Source: Balneolales bacterium
GTDB taxonomy: Bacteria > Bacteroidota > Rhodothermia > Balneolales > Balneolaceae
Reading direction: 5' to 3'
Length of the DNA: 31,767 nucleotides
NCBI GenBank assembly: GCA_030830725.1
Contig: JAURMN010000110.1
Coordinates: forward strand, 1 to 31,767
The notes below the pieces were generated by a model, which was given only the letters and a program-made list of their open reading frames with translations, was not told where the DNA came from and made no database searches. Each line of letters begins with the position of its first letter. The first letter of the stretch is position 1. Positions 24,268-31,767 of the stretch are shown here, in pieces. The translations under genes were made by a program, and so were the position numbers.

Positions 24268-25336
24268 TTCTACAGAGCTTGAGCAACGTTCGGTAGCCCG
24301 GGAGTTCGCTGAACTACCCGGGGCACCCTACTCCTTCATATCCTGGAAGTATCTGGTGATTTCGATTACCTTGAGTCTGGCTTCCTTGGCGGCCGTTATT
24401 GCCTTTACCTATACACCTGGCGTTCTTGAACATCTCAAACCCAAACGTTTGCCAGGGCTGTTTCTTGCAGTTGCAGTTTCATTGCTTCGTGTTGCAGTAG
24501 CCGCTGCCCGAATTCGATTTCTTTCCGACAAGCAGATAGGCCGGATGGCCTCAATCCGTCTGGTCCTTTCATGGGATTTTGCCTCTGCGGTAACGCCCTC
24601 CACGATCGGAGGTGCCCCAGCAGCCACTTATGCGATGACCAGAGAGGGAGTCAGTCTTGGTAAATCGGCTATAATTATTCTTTATGGTGTGCTTTTAGAT
24701 CAGATGTGGTATGCGATTGCAGTTCCGATTTTGCTGATTTCCGGTGTTTACTTTGCGGTAGTTCCACCAGAAATCGGATTAGTTGGGCAGGCAACGATGA
24801 TTCTCATCTATCTTGGGTTAATCGTGTATGGAGTGTTGTTGGCTTACGGTTTACTGGTAAATCCTTCTGCCATCAAATCGATTGTGCATGTTGTATTTAA
24901 ACTTCCCCTGCTCAAAAGGTTCAGGGCCAAGGCATACGCTGAGGCTGAGAATATTGAGGAGTATTCCAATCAACTGAATGGTCGGCCTTTTGCATTTTTG
25001 ATGAAGGCATTTTTTCTTACGGTGCTCTCTTGGTTATGTCGAATTGCTCTTCCGGTCATTGTAATTCTGAGTCTTCTCCCGGCGCAAGAATTCCTCTTAA
25101 TTCTTCGTAGTCTTTCCATGCATCTCGCATTTCTGGTGGTTCCTACACCTGGTGGTTCCGGCGGGGTAGAGGGATTGTTTTATCTCTTTATGGAGCCTTT
25201 GATTTCACGGGAAGGGTTTGTCGGTCTGGCAGTATTTTTATGGAGAATTATCAGTTATTATATCAGTATCGGTCTAGGAATCATGGCCATGATGTGGTAT
25301 TTGAATCGACCGGTAAAAGAGAGTTTTCCTCACTAA
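24251..25336 (+). CDS. Flippase-like integral membrane protein (UPF0104/LPG synthase TM family)
   Basis: A 361-residue polytopic protein matching the lysylphosphatidylglycerol synthase transmembrane region/UPF0104 (TIGR00374) group, which includes MprF-like flippases. Hydrophobic helices are visible at about 33-52, 67-84, 146-172, 180-203, 256-280, 290-300 and 327-350. Characteristic segments include WDFASAVTPSTIGGAPAATYAM, the family's conserved loop, and PTPGGSGGVEG towards the C-terminus. No catalytic domain is attached, so it is a lipid flippase or unknown translocator. The start overlaps the fbaB end by 17 bases (ATG at 24251). The next in-frame ATG lies about 96 codons downstream, so the overlap is real if no rare start is used. 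radA follows 18 bases later. Confidence 0.87.
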   Translation: MSTSPDSTELEQRSVAREFAELPGAPYSFISWKYLVISITLSLASLAAVIAFTYTPGVLEHLKPKRLPGLFLAVAVSLLRVAVAAARIRFLSDKQIGRMASIRLVLSWDFASAVTPSTIGGAPAATYAMTREGVSLGKSAIIILYGVLLDQMWYAIAVPILLISGVYFAVVPPEIGLVGQATMILIYLGLIVYGVLLAYGLLVNPSAIKSIVHVVFKLPLLKRFRAKAYAEAENIEEYSNQLNGRPFAFLMKAFFLTVLSWLCRIALPVIVILSLLPAQEFLLILRSLSMHLAFLVVPTPGGSGGVEGLFYLFMEPLISREGFVGLAVFLWRIISYYISIGLGIMAMMWYLNRPVKESFPH

Positions 25337-25354
25337 TTTGTATGCCTGACTCCT

Positions 25355-26773
25355 ATGGCTAAAAAATCAAAAGTACGGTTTGTCTGTTCCGAATGCGGAC
25401 ATGAATCTCCGAAATGGTTGGGACAGTGCCCCACTTGCACATCCTGGCATACGCTGGAGGAGACAGAACTGGCGGAAGAGACCCCGGGTGGGCGACATAT
25501 TCCGGCGGCTTCTCCTTCCAGTTGGATTTCATCTTCTGAAAAGCCGGTAATTACCTCGATTCGGGATATTCCTGAGAAGGCGGCTGAACGGTTTAGCAGT
25601 GGAATGTCGGAGTTGGATCGACTCTTGGGTGGTGGATTTATGCCGGGATCCTTTCTTCTTTTGGGCGGAGATCCCGGAATCGGAAAAAGTACGCTGGCAC
25701 TTCAGATTGCCAGAAGTTGTCCGAAACTTTCCATCTTGTATGTGGCGGGGGAAGAGTCACCGCACCAAATCCGCCAAAGAGCAACACGGATCGGAGCTGA
25801 TCACTCCAATCTCTCTATTTATAATTCTACGGAGGTCTCCGAAATTACCCAGGCGGTACTGGAGCATAAGCCCTCCCTTTTGATAGTGGACTCCATTCAA
25901 ACCGTATACCGCAAAGAGTACTCAGGGCTTCCAGGAAGTGTCCAGCAAATCCGAGAATGCGCAACTCTTTTTCAGCATCTTGCCAAAAGAGAAAATATCA
26001 CGACAATTTTGATTGGTCATATGACCAAAGACGGTGAAATAGCCGGACCGCGACTTCTGGAGCATATGGTAGATACCGTACTTCAATTTGAGGGTGATCC
26101 AATTCAAATGCTTCGAATTCTTCGATCATCCAAAAATCGGTTTGGTCCTGCCCATGAAGTATCCGTCTTTGAGATGACCGGGGCAGGTCTCGAGCAGGTT
26201 GACAATCCATCCCGTTTGTTTCTGTCTGATCCGGATGATCAAACATCGGGCAAAGCGGTGACCTGTATCATGGAGGGAAGCAGGCCAATTTTATTGGAGG
26301 TTCAGGCGCTGGTTACTCCGTCTACCTACGCCACACCTCAACGGATGGCGGCTGGGTTTGATCAAAGAAGACTTTCTCTTCTCATTGCAGTACTCGAAAA
26401 ACGCGCATCAATTAGTTTTGCGGGAAAAGATATTTATGTAAGTGTGACTGGCGGGTTTAAAATTACAGACCCGTCTGCCGATGCTGCTGTGGGTTTGGCA
26501 CTTGTATCGAGTCTTTGGGATGTTGCGATGGAAAACAGAATCGCAGTAGTGGGGGAGGTCGGTTTGGGAGGGGAAATCAGATCCGTGCCGATGTTCCTGC
26601 AGCGTTTACAGGAGTCGGAACGACTTGGATTTACTACACTGCTACATGGTAGGCTTCACAGTCGCTCGCTGGATCACCATTTTGAAGGCGATAAAAAAGA
26701 AAAAGCCGGAATTCATCGTATCGAAGTACGTAAGATCTCTGATCTGATCCGGCAATCGATTCGGTCTCAGTAA
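25355..26773 (+). CDS. radA: DNA repair protein RadA
   Basis: RadA (Sms) is a RecA-like branch-migration helicase acting in homologous recombination. The 472 residues begin with a C4 zinc finger (Cys11, Cys14, Cys25, Cys28, CSECG and CPTC). The RecA-like core has Walker A GGDPGIGKST (104-113), LLIVDSIQTV as Walker B, and the RadA-specific KNRFG motif (260-264). The C-terminal Lon-protease-like domain holds GGFKITDPSADAAVGLALVSS. Everything is intact. It ends with the final seven bases overlapping the convergent rpsU. Confidence 0.97.
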   Translation: MAKKSKVRFVCSECGHESPKWLGQCPTCTSWHTLEETELAEETPGGRHIPAASPSSWISSSEKPVITSIRDIPEKAAERFSSGMSELDRLLGGGFMPGSFLLLGGDPGIGKSTLALQIARSCPKLSILYVAGEESPHQIRQRATRIGADHSNLSIYNSTEVSEITQAVLEHKPSLLIVDSIQTVYRKEYSGLPGSVQQIRECATLFQHLAKRENITTILIGHMTKDGEIAGPRLLEHMVDTVLQFEGDPIQMLRILRSSKNRFGPAHEVSVFEMTGAGLEQVDNPSRLFLSDPDDQTSGKAVTCIMEGSRPILLEVQALVTPSTYATPQRMAAGFDQRRLSLLIAVLEKRASISFAGKDIYVSVTGGFKITDPSADAAVGLALVSSLWDVAMENRIAVVGEVGLGGEIRSVPMFLQRLQESERLGFTTLLHGRLHSRSLDHHFEGDKKEKAGIHRIEVRKISDLIRQSIRSQ

Positions 26774-26961
26774 TTATCTCTGGAACGTCTGCGTTGCTCG
26801 CGAACACTTTTCTTCATGGCTTCGCGGCGCTCTTCGGAAGGCTTGATGAATTGCTGTCTGTCTTTGTATTCATTCAGAATACGTGAGCGTGTCATCATTT
26901 TTTTGAAGCGATTAATCGCGCGTTCAATACTTTCGTTGTCTTTTACGTTTACGCCAATCAT
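26767..26961 (-). CDS. rpsU: 30S ribosomal protein S21
   Basis: S21 is a small basic protein of the 30S platform. The 64 residues show VKDNESIERAINRFKKM at the N-terminus and a basic tail with KPSEERREAMKKSVREQRRR, as in Bacteroidota S21. The start at 26961 is the natural ATG with no Shine-Dalgarno. The last codons overlap radA on the opposite strand by 7 bases. The 139-base region upstream (26962-27100) contains no gene. Confidence 0.94.
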   Translation of the reverse strand: MIGVNVKDNESIERAINRFKKMMTRSRILNEYKDRQQFIKPSEERREAMKKSVREQRRRSRDNY

Positions 26962-27078
26962 TCAGTTAAAATAGGATGGATAATTACGTGGTTAAGAATG
27001 AACTTGTTTCCGATTGAATTAAACGGGTTTATTTCAAACGTGCGGGACAGAAGTATGCCTCCACAAGTTCTATAATAG

Positions 27079-27105
27079 CTTAGAAAATTAAGTATTAATT
27101 CTAAG
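27079..27105 (-). terminator. Bulged inverted repeat at the end of the TIGR02757 gene
   Basis: The arms CTTAG plus AATTAA (27079-27083, 27086-27091) pair with TTAATT plus CTAAG (27095-27100, 27101-27105), with a 2-base bulge and a 3-base loop. The TAG stop of the minus-strand gene (27101-27103) lies inside the arm. The stem is mostly A/T and no T-run follows it, so it may be a weak terminator or 3' end stabiliser. Confidence 0.35.
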
Positions 27106-27934
27106 ATTTCCTAAAATTACTCCCTTTCTCACGATTAGAACGAAGCCCTATCCCAAAAAGCGCGTAATCATACCGCACGGGATCCTCAGGATTCAGCAAA
27201 CGCAACACGGCCGTGAGCTGTTCTACAGCCAGTCTATCATTACTTTTACGCTTCAGAAGTCCCAATTCCCTAGATTGTCTGGCCACGTGCACATCGAGAG
27301 GTATTCGGAGTTGAGATGCCGGCATGAAGGTCCAAATTCCTGGATCAGCCGGACTATTTTGACGTAGACACCATCTTAAAAGCATCCACAATCGTTTGGA
27401 AGCACTCCCGATTTCCGGATTTGTGATATGACGATAGGTTCGTTGGGGTAAATCCTGGCCATAGCCCAAGAACCCTCTGCGGAAGGCGCTCATCAGAAGA
27501 GTCGGATCCATTCCCGCTTCCTGATAGCACTTTGCCCAAAAGGATTCCAGATCCTCATGTTCACGTATGATGCGTTGTAGCACCTTTATTAGACCAATTA
27601 TATCATATTGGTTGAAAGTTCGGTGTACAAATCCATGAAAGGCATCCTGATCAGGTGTGTCAAAATTGCGAACAAAATCGGTCGGGTTCTGATCCATTCT
27701 CTGTAGCAATTCATTTGTTTTGGCAATGACAATATCGCGCCTTCCCCAGGCCATTAAAGCGGCTAGAAACCCTGCAATCTCCCGGTCTGTCTTTCGATGA
27801 TGGCGATACATAAACTGCACCGGATCATCCAAAATATACTCCGTGTTTTCCATGGCTGAGGCTTCTTCATCCAGTAGAGGCTTGAGTGTCAGCAGGGCTT
27901 TTTTACTAAGTTTACAGTATTCAAGAGGATTCAT
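27101..27934 (-). CDS. TIGR02757 (DUF2400) family protein
   Basis: A 277-residue protein of a conserved but uncharacterised family I recognise from LDDPVQFMYRHH, FLAALMAWGRRDIV and especially RIPLDVHVARQSRELGLLKR followed by LNPEDPVRYDYALFGIG. The family is regarded as distantly similar to HhH/endonuclease III-type proteins, but catalytic residues are not defined. It follows mutY after 76 bases on the same strand, and that context (last gene of the block) suggests a possible DNA-related role, which is inference only. The start at 27934 is the first Met and gives the usual length. Nothing looks broken. Confidence 0.85.
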   Translation of the reverse strand: MNPLEYCKLSKKALLTLKPLLDEEASAMENTEYILDDPVQFMYRHHRKTDREIAGFLAALMAWGRRDIVIAKTNELLQRMDQNPTDFVRNFDTPDQDAFHGFVHRTFNQYDIIGLIKVLQRIIREHEDLESFWAKCYQEAGMDPTLLMSAFRRGFLGYGQDLPQRTYRHITNPEIGSASKRLWMLLRWCLRQNSPADPGIWTFMPASQLRIPLDVHVARQSRELGLLKRKSNDRLAVEQLTAVLRLLNPEDPVRYDYALFGIGLRSNREKGSNFRKS

Positions 27935-27998
27935 GATCGATAGTACAGAATGATCTTCGGATAATCATTAACGGCTTCTATTCACAACTGGATAATGT

Positions 27999-28016
27999 GA
28001 GTAAGTCGACTTACTC
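27999..28016. other. Perfect 18-bp palindrome over the mutY stop
   Basis: GAGTAAGTC and GACTTACTC join without spacer at 28007/28008 to make a perfect palindrome that includes the mutY TAA stop (28011-28013 on the minus strand). As RNA it can fold to a 7-bp stem with a UCGA loop. It could be a terminator, or an operator about 65 bases ahead of the TIGR02757 gene. The role is not shown. Confidence 0.45.
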
Positions 28017-29093
28017 TCGCCCAAATCGAGACTGTAATTTTTCCGTCAATACCCGATTCGCTTTTGGAAAAGGATAATTGGGCAATTCGTCGACAGAGAC
28101 CCAGCGAATTTGTTGAGAGGCTTTGGGTGAGGGAACCCCTTCTTGAATCGATGTCAGCCATGCCGTCAATGTAATCTTGAAATGTGAATAGACGTGATTT
28201 AAGGTGTGAAAATAGTCCAATCCTCCAGCCTCAATCCCCAATTCTTCTTTGAGTTCGCGAATCAACGCATCCTCTGGTGTTTCGTCTTTATTTACTTTTC
28301 CACCCGGGAACTCCCATAAGCCTCCAAGAAATCCCTCCTCAGGCCGTTGTGCTATTAATACCTTTCCTTGATCATCCATCAAAATACCAACACTTATTAG
28401 ATGATGCGGGATTTTTTTGGCTGGGGATTTGTAAGGCACTTTATCGACAGCCATCATACGGAAAGCGGTGCAACGGGATGCCAGCGGACATGCCTGACAA
28501 TCCGGATTCCGAGGTTTGCAGACCGTTGCCCCTAATTCCATTAAAGCCTGATTGAATCTTCCGGCATCTCCTTTTGGTAAAACAGTATCGGCAACTAGCT
28601 GAATCTGCTTCACAACGGAAGGCTTTCGAACATCCTCTTGGATGTAAAAAAAACGGCTCAGTACCCGAATCACATTACCGTCCACTACGGCCAGATCCTG
28701 ATCAAAGGCAATGCTACAGATGGCAGCGGTGGTGTAGGCTCCGATACCTTTGAGCGCTCTTACTGATTCCGGATCCTGTGGAAAGATTCCTTTATGGTTC
28801 GAAAGGATCATCTTTGCGGCATCCTGAGCGTTTCTGGCTCGGCTGTAATACCCCAAACCCTCCCAACATTTCAGAACACTTTGCTGATCTGCCCGTGCAA
28901 GGGATTCAAGGGTAGGAAACTCTTGCATCCACCGTTCATAATAGGGAATCACTGTGTCGACTCGCGTTTGCTGAAGCATAATCTCAGAAATCCAGATTGC
29001 ATACGGATCCCGAGTCTCTCTCCACGGCAGCTCACGACGGTTAGCATTATACCAGCTGGTCAGTTCGGTTACCGGGAATGCAATCGAATCCAC
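28011..29093 (-). CDS. mutY: A/G-specific adenine glycosylase with intact Nudix box
   Basis: MutY removes adenine mispaired with 8-oxoguanine. I chose the GTG at 29093 (360 residues). The open frame continues upstream to 29156, but that would overlap the previous gene by 52 bases. With the GTG start, Glu37 in SEIMLQQT, Asp138 in VVDGNVIRV and the iron-sulfur cysteines 192, 199, 202 and 208 all have E. coli MutY numbering. The helix-hairpin-helix is ALKGIGAYTTAA. The C-terminal 8-oxoG-recognition domain (about 230-360) contains YSH (for FSH) and GGKVNKDETPEDALIREL with EELGI, a complete Nudix box, which is often degenerate in MutY. It lies downstream of the secreted protein and ahead of the TIGR02757 gene. 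Confidence 0.95.
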   Translation of the reverse strand: MDSIAFPVTELTSWYNANRRELPWRETRDPYAIWISEIMLQQTRVDTVIPYYERWMQEFPTLESLARADQQSVLKCWEGLGYYSRARNAQDAAKMILSNHKGIFPQDPESVRALKGIGAYTTAAICSIAFDQDLAVVDGNVIRVLSRFFYIQEDVRKPSVVKQIQLVADTVLPKGDAGRFNQALMELGATVCKPRNPDCQACPLASRCTAFRMMAVDKVPYKSPAKKIPHHLISVGILMDDQGKVLIAQRPEEGFLGGLWEFPGGKVNKDETPEDALIRELKEELGIEAGGLDYFHTLNHVYSHFKITLTAWLTSIQEGVPSPKASQQIRWVSVDELPNYPFPKANRVLTEKLQSRFGRE

Positions 29094-29104
29094 TCTTTTG
29101 GATC

Positions 29105-30760
29105 TCAGAGTTCGACAACCTGTATTTCCACATCCAGAGTAGCCGCCGCACCCCACTGGTCTGTGGCTACAATACGAAATCGATGTGTACCCGTCTGACG
29201 AATCTCAGGTTTCCAGTCGAAGAGGCCGGTTTGTTCGTTGAGTTTACTTCCTGAGGGTAAATCAATACCCAAATAGCGGATCAGGGTCGCGGGCTCACCA
29301 TCAGGATCTGTTGCCCTAAACTCGGTTTCAAAGGACTCACCGGCCGGAATGGACATCACACGTGAAGGCGCAAAAAGGGGTGGTGCATTAAATGCTCGTA
29401 CTTCGGCCACAAAGGAGGTGGTATCGGTGACACCGCTCGAGGATGTAGCCAGAATGGTGAACGTAGTCCGTCCGACCTGATTGGAAGCTGGTTTCCAATA
29501 AATCGAGTGTCCACGGATAAAAGCCCCCGAAATCTGAGATAAGAGTGTAAAATCGATTCGATCGGCCGGCAGGGGATTCTCTTGACCAATCCCCACAATC
29601 ATCGTGGCTCCAAGAGGCAAAATCTGATCTTCAATCTGCGAAAGAACCGGGGTTAGGGATCTGTTTTGTCCGGAACCCTCAGTAGAGATCTGTTCTGTAG
29701 ACTTCGTTTCGACTTCACGTTGGTCTTTTGATTCCCCTTCTTCGAGCAGTCTAAGGGGTGTAATACGATCAAATTGGCTCAAGTAGACACCATGATGGGA
29801 TACCGCCAAATAATTTCCAGCCTCTGCGTCTTGCCGAACCAAGGTGAAGCCTTCTTCGCGATTACCAACCCAGAGTCTTCCATTGCGGGTCCTTACAAAA
29901 AGTTTACCCAAGTGCTCTCCCATTGTGTCGATCTCATGACCAAAAGAGGTGATGTACTCCAACCGGAGTTCCTGGTTTTCAGAGAGCAAAACCCTAAAGA
30001 CTTCACCATCTGAATTAGTGGCATACAAAACGGTATTAACGAGGTGAATATTCGAAATCACTGAACTCTCGTTTTGAGTAGTCAGAGGCCAGTATTGATC
30101 GAGAGTCAAGGAATCCACATCCTCAACCGAAAATCTGTAAAGCCAGCGAGTGGATGGTGTAGATTCCGTTAATACAAACAAGGTGGAAGAAGGCTCGGAT
30201 TTTACCTGCAACACATTGTGCTCATTAAAGATAGACTCGAATGGAAGTTGAATATCCTCATCTACTGTTTCTGGTGATAGTAGTGAGACTTTACCCAGTC
30301 CTGACTCACCCATCGCTACCCATAATACCTGACCTGTTCTGGCCACACTCAAGGGAACTGCCGGGAGAGTTGTCGATGAATAGACGCCTAATACCGAGGT
30401 AGGCTCAATCACACCCAGCCGCCGCCCATTTCCATAGATATAGGCAAAGCGAACATCTGCATCGATAACTGTACCCCGTCTCTGCATACCGGAGGAGGAA
30501 TACAGCCATTGAAGGGAATCAGCAGATTGGCGAAATACTACAAGACCCTCCGTTTCCGACAAAGCATACAGGTGAAGAGGGGTAGCTTCTAATTCAATTA
30601 TGGATGGAATAACCTGGGCTCTTGCGTAATTCTCAACGATTTGTTGGCCATAAACCTTATTTACACACTCGAACCCTGTACCTATTCCGACTAAGAACGA
30701 AAGTAAAAAGAGGATTCGGGTAATTCTTCTCATTTTCTTTGAACACAACAACCTATTCAT
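29105..30760 (-). CDS. Secreted propeller-like protein with two Ig/cadherin-like repeats
   Basis: A 551-residue exported protein without a recognised family name. Residues 1-38 carry a basic N-region and a hydrophobic core (ILFLLSFLVGIGTGF); the ATG at 30733 (MRRITRI) is an alternative start. Residues about 45-335 look like a beta-propeller, with repeating short strands (GLVVFRQ, RLGVIEP, GKLFVRTRNGRLWVGN). A Ser/Glu/Thr-rich linker spans 338-370. Two similar Ig/cadherin-like modules follow: about 375-455 (IYWKP...QVGRTTFTILATSSSG) and 465-551 (FDWKP...QTGTHRFRIVATDQWG). No C-terminal sorting domain of the type 9 system is visible. It begins one base after the epimerase stop and ends 11 bases before the mutY start, so it shares an operon with them. 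Confidence 0.78.
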   Translation of the reverse strand: MNRLLCSKKMRRITRILFLLSFLVGIGTGFECVNKVYGQQIVENYARAQVIPSIIELEATPLHLYALSETEGLVVFRQSADSLQWLYSSSGMQRRGTVIDADVRFAYIYGNGRRLGVIEPTSVLGVYSSTTLPAVPLSVARTGQVLWVAMGESGLGKVSLLSPETVDEDIQLPFESIFNEHNVLQVKSEPSSTLFVLTESTPSTRWLYRFSVEDVDSLTLDQYWPLTTQNESSVISNIHLVNTVLYATNSDGEVFRVLLSENQELRLEYITSFGHEIDTMGEHLGKLFVRTRNGRLWVGNREEGFTLVRQDAEAGNYLAVSHHGVYLSQFDRITPLRLLEEGESKDQREVETKSTEQISTEGSGQNRSLTPVLSQIEDQILPLGATMIVGIGQENPLPADRIDFTLLSQISGAFIRGHSIYWKPASNQVGRTTFTILATSSSGVTDTTSFVAEVRAFNAPPLFAPSRVMSIPAGESFETEFRATDPDGEPATLIRYLGIDLPSGSKLNEQTGLFDWKPEIRQTGTHRFRIVATDQWGAAATLDVEIQVVEL

Positions 30761-30761
30761 A

Positions 30762-31736
30762 TTACAACCAATAATGTGTTTTGTACCATTGAATTGTCTT
30801 GGAGATTCCCTCTTCCAGAGTCACCTGGGGTCGATATCCAAGTACTCGAATGGCTTTTTCGTGATCGCAGATCCATTGTTGGGACAATTCATTCGCCTTA
30901 TCCCGGTTAAAAATGGGATATCGTCCGGTTAATCCGACCACATCTTCTACCAGCCCCCCCAGCCTCAAGACGAGTGAAGCCGGTATTTTGAGAGCAAGCG
31001 ATCGAGTACTCAAAGCCTTGTCTGTAGCCTCGCGAATTTGATTCCAGGTCACAAGCTCCGGTCCACTGATAAAAAAGCTTTCTACTCCACCGCCTGTGAA
31101 TTGCATCGCCTTTCGGATACCCTGAACAAGATCTGAAACGTAAACCATGGAGACTTTATTGGTCACACCATCTCCAATGATCGGACTGATTCGGAATTTA
31201 GCCATTTTAAAATACGAGTAGATTTGTTCCTCTCGAGGTCCATAAACCGCAGGGGGGCGTATAAAGACGATTTGCATCGAATCTGGAGCAATTTCACGAA
31301 TTCGATTCTCCATATTCATCTTGGAAATCCCATACATCGAAATCGGTTCCATTGGATCCTGCTCTCGCTTTGGAAGGTTTGGGGCAGGTCCGGAAGCGGC
31401 TTGAGAGGAGAGAATGACTACCTTCTTTACCCCTTTTTCGTGCGCCAGTCGTACCAGAGATTCAGTAGCCTCTACATTCACAATATCGAGCTCACGCTGC
31501 GTTTTTCCTTTTAGAATCGCTGCATTATGGATAAGGATATCAATACCGTCCAAGGCGTTATATAAGGTCTGTCGGGAGAAAAGATCCCCTTTAACAAACG
31601 TCACGGGCTTTCCTGTCAACCATTTCTCCTGATTTCGGGTCAAACAACGAACCTCCTCAATGGCAGGGTCTTCCAAGAGGGAATCCACGAGATGACTTCC
31701 GATAAATCCCGTACCGCCGGTGACAAAGGCTTTCAT
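30762..31736 (-). CDS. NAD-dependent epimerase/dehydratase family protein
   Basis: A 324-residue extended short-chain dehydrogenase. The NAD-binding GGTGFIG is at residues 7-13; the active-site Ser110/111 lie in LSSQAASG, and YGISK supplies Tyr135 and Lys139. IRPPAVYGPRE is the usual substrate-domain entry. The C-terminal part (about 230-300, ALKIPASLVLRLGGLVEDVVG) is hydrophobic, resembling sugar-nucleotide or 3-beta-hydroxysteroid-like family members; the exact substrate cannot be told. It ends one base before the secreted protein gene. Only 31 bases of upstream sequence are visible, so its promoter lies outside the window. Confidence 0.9.
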   Translation of the reverse strand: MKAFVTGGTGFIGSHLVDSLLEDPAIEEVRCLTRNQEKWLTGKPVTFVKGDLFSRQTLYNALDGIDILIHNAAILKGKTQRELDIVNVEATESLVRLAHEKGVKKVVILSSQAASGPAPNLPKREQDPMEPISMYGISKMNMENRIREIAPDSMQIVFIRPPAVYGPREEQIYSYFKMAKFRISPIIGDGVTNKVSMVYVSDLVQGIRKAMQFTGGGVESFFISGPELVTWNQIREATDKALSTRSLALKIPASLVLRLGGLVEDVVGLTGRYPIFNRDKANELSQQWICDHEKAIRVLGYRPQVTLEEGISKTIQWYKTHYWL

Positions 31737-31767
31737 GAATTCTTGTATATTGTTCGTTGATCTTTCC

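Noticed and set aside
29094..29156. Upstream extension of the mutY frame with a Cys/Gly-rich start
   Set aside because: It overlaps the preceding gene by 52 bases, and starting at the GTG at 29093 gives E. coli MutY numbering of all catalytic and cluster residues.
28794..29198. 134-codon open frame on the plus strand
   Set aside because: Antisense to the MutY catalytic region and the end of the secreted protein; no recognisable start region or motif.
1..31767. CRISPR array, tRNA, rRNA, insertion sequence or phage genes
   Set aside because: No spaced direct repeats, cloverleaf-like segments, transposase or integrase motifs were seen, and nearly every base is in an ordinary gene.

Overview
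The window is a dense chromosomal housekeeping region of about 31.8 kb with 29 protein-coding genes (28 complete, one cut by the left edge), no RNA genes, no mobile elements, no CRISPR and no gene-free gap longer than about 190 bases. It suggests a member of the Bacteroidota/FCB group, most likely near Balneolota/Rhodothermota. The grounds are: an AccD whose zinc ribbon has lost its cysteines, a DUF3857 exported protein, a DUF3109 protein, a TIGR02757 (DUF2400) protein, a short Obg without the usual C-terminal extension, FbaB-type class I aldolase, almost no Shine-Dalgarno sequences, and a few TTTG/TAnnTTTG-like promoter elements. This placement is inference; base composition looks like mid-40s percent GC by eye. 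TGA is a normal stop codon.

Layout. (1) 1-2149, plus: leuC(3' end)-leuD-leuB, leucine biosynthesis. (2) 2172-3982, minus: a small membrane-anchored protein overlapping pdxB (vitamin B6 synthesis). (3) 4006-7492, plus: pyrimidine-nucleoside phosphorylase, enoyl-CoA hydratase, CNNM/CorC-type transporter. (4) 7518-8810, minus: xseA alone, without xseB. (5) 8898-18598, plus: a long co-directional run pyrC, DUF3857 exported protein, tsaB, accD, obg, dprA, DUF3109 protein, rpoN. (6) 18615-20610, minus: an Lrp/AsnC regulator followed after one base by a 504-residue exported/multi-spanning protein of unknown function. (7) serS plus, dusB minus. (8) 23191-26773, plus: fbaB, a flippase-like (UPF0104) membrane protein overlapping it, radA. 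(9) rpsU minus, overlapping radA tail to tail. (10) 27101-31736, minus: NAD-dependent epimerase, a secreted propeller/Ig-like protein, mutY, TIGR02757 protein.

The genes mostly serve core metabolism (leucine, pyridoxal phosphate, pyrimidine, fatty acid, gluconeogenesis), translation (SerS, DusB, TsaB, S21, Obg) and DNA maintenance (XseA, DprA, RadA, MutY). I do not see a convincing new multi-gene system. The most interesting items are an exported DUF3857 protein whose transglutaminase-like core has lost Cys and His, the unrecognised Lrp-linked membrane protein with a candidate autoregulatory operator, a MutY with an intact Nudix box, the zinc-ribbon-less AccD, and a recurring pattern of inverted repeats that swallow stop codons, including both stops of convergent gene pairs.
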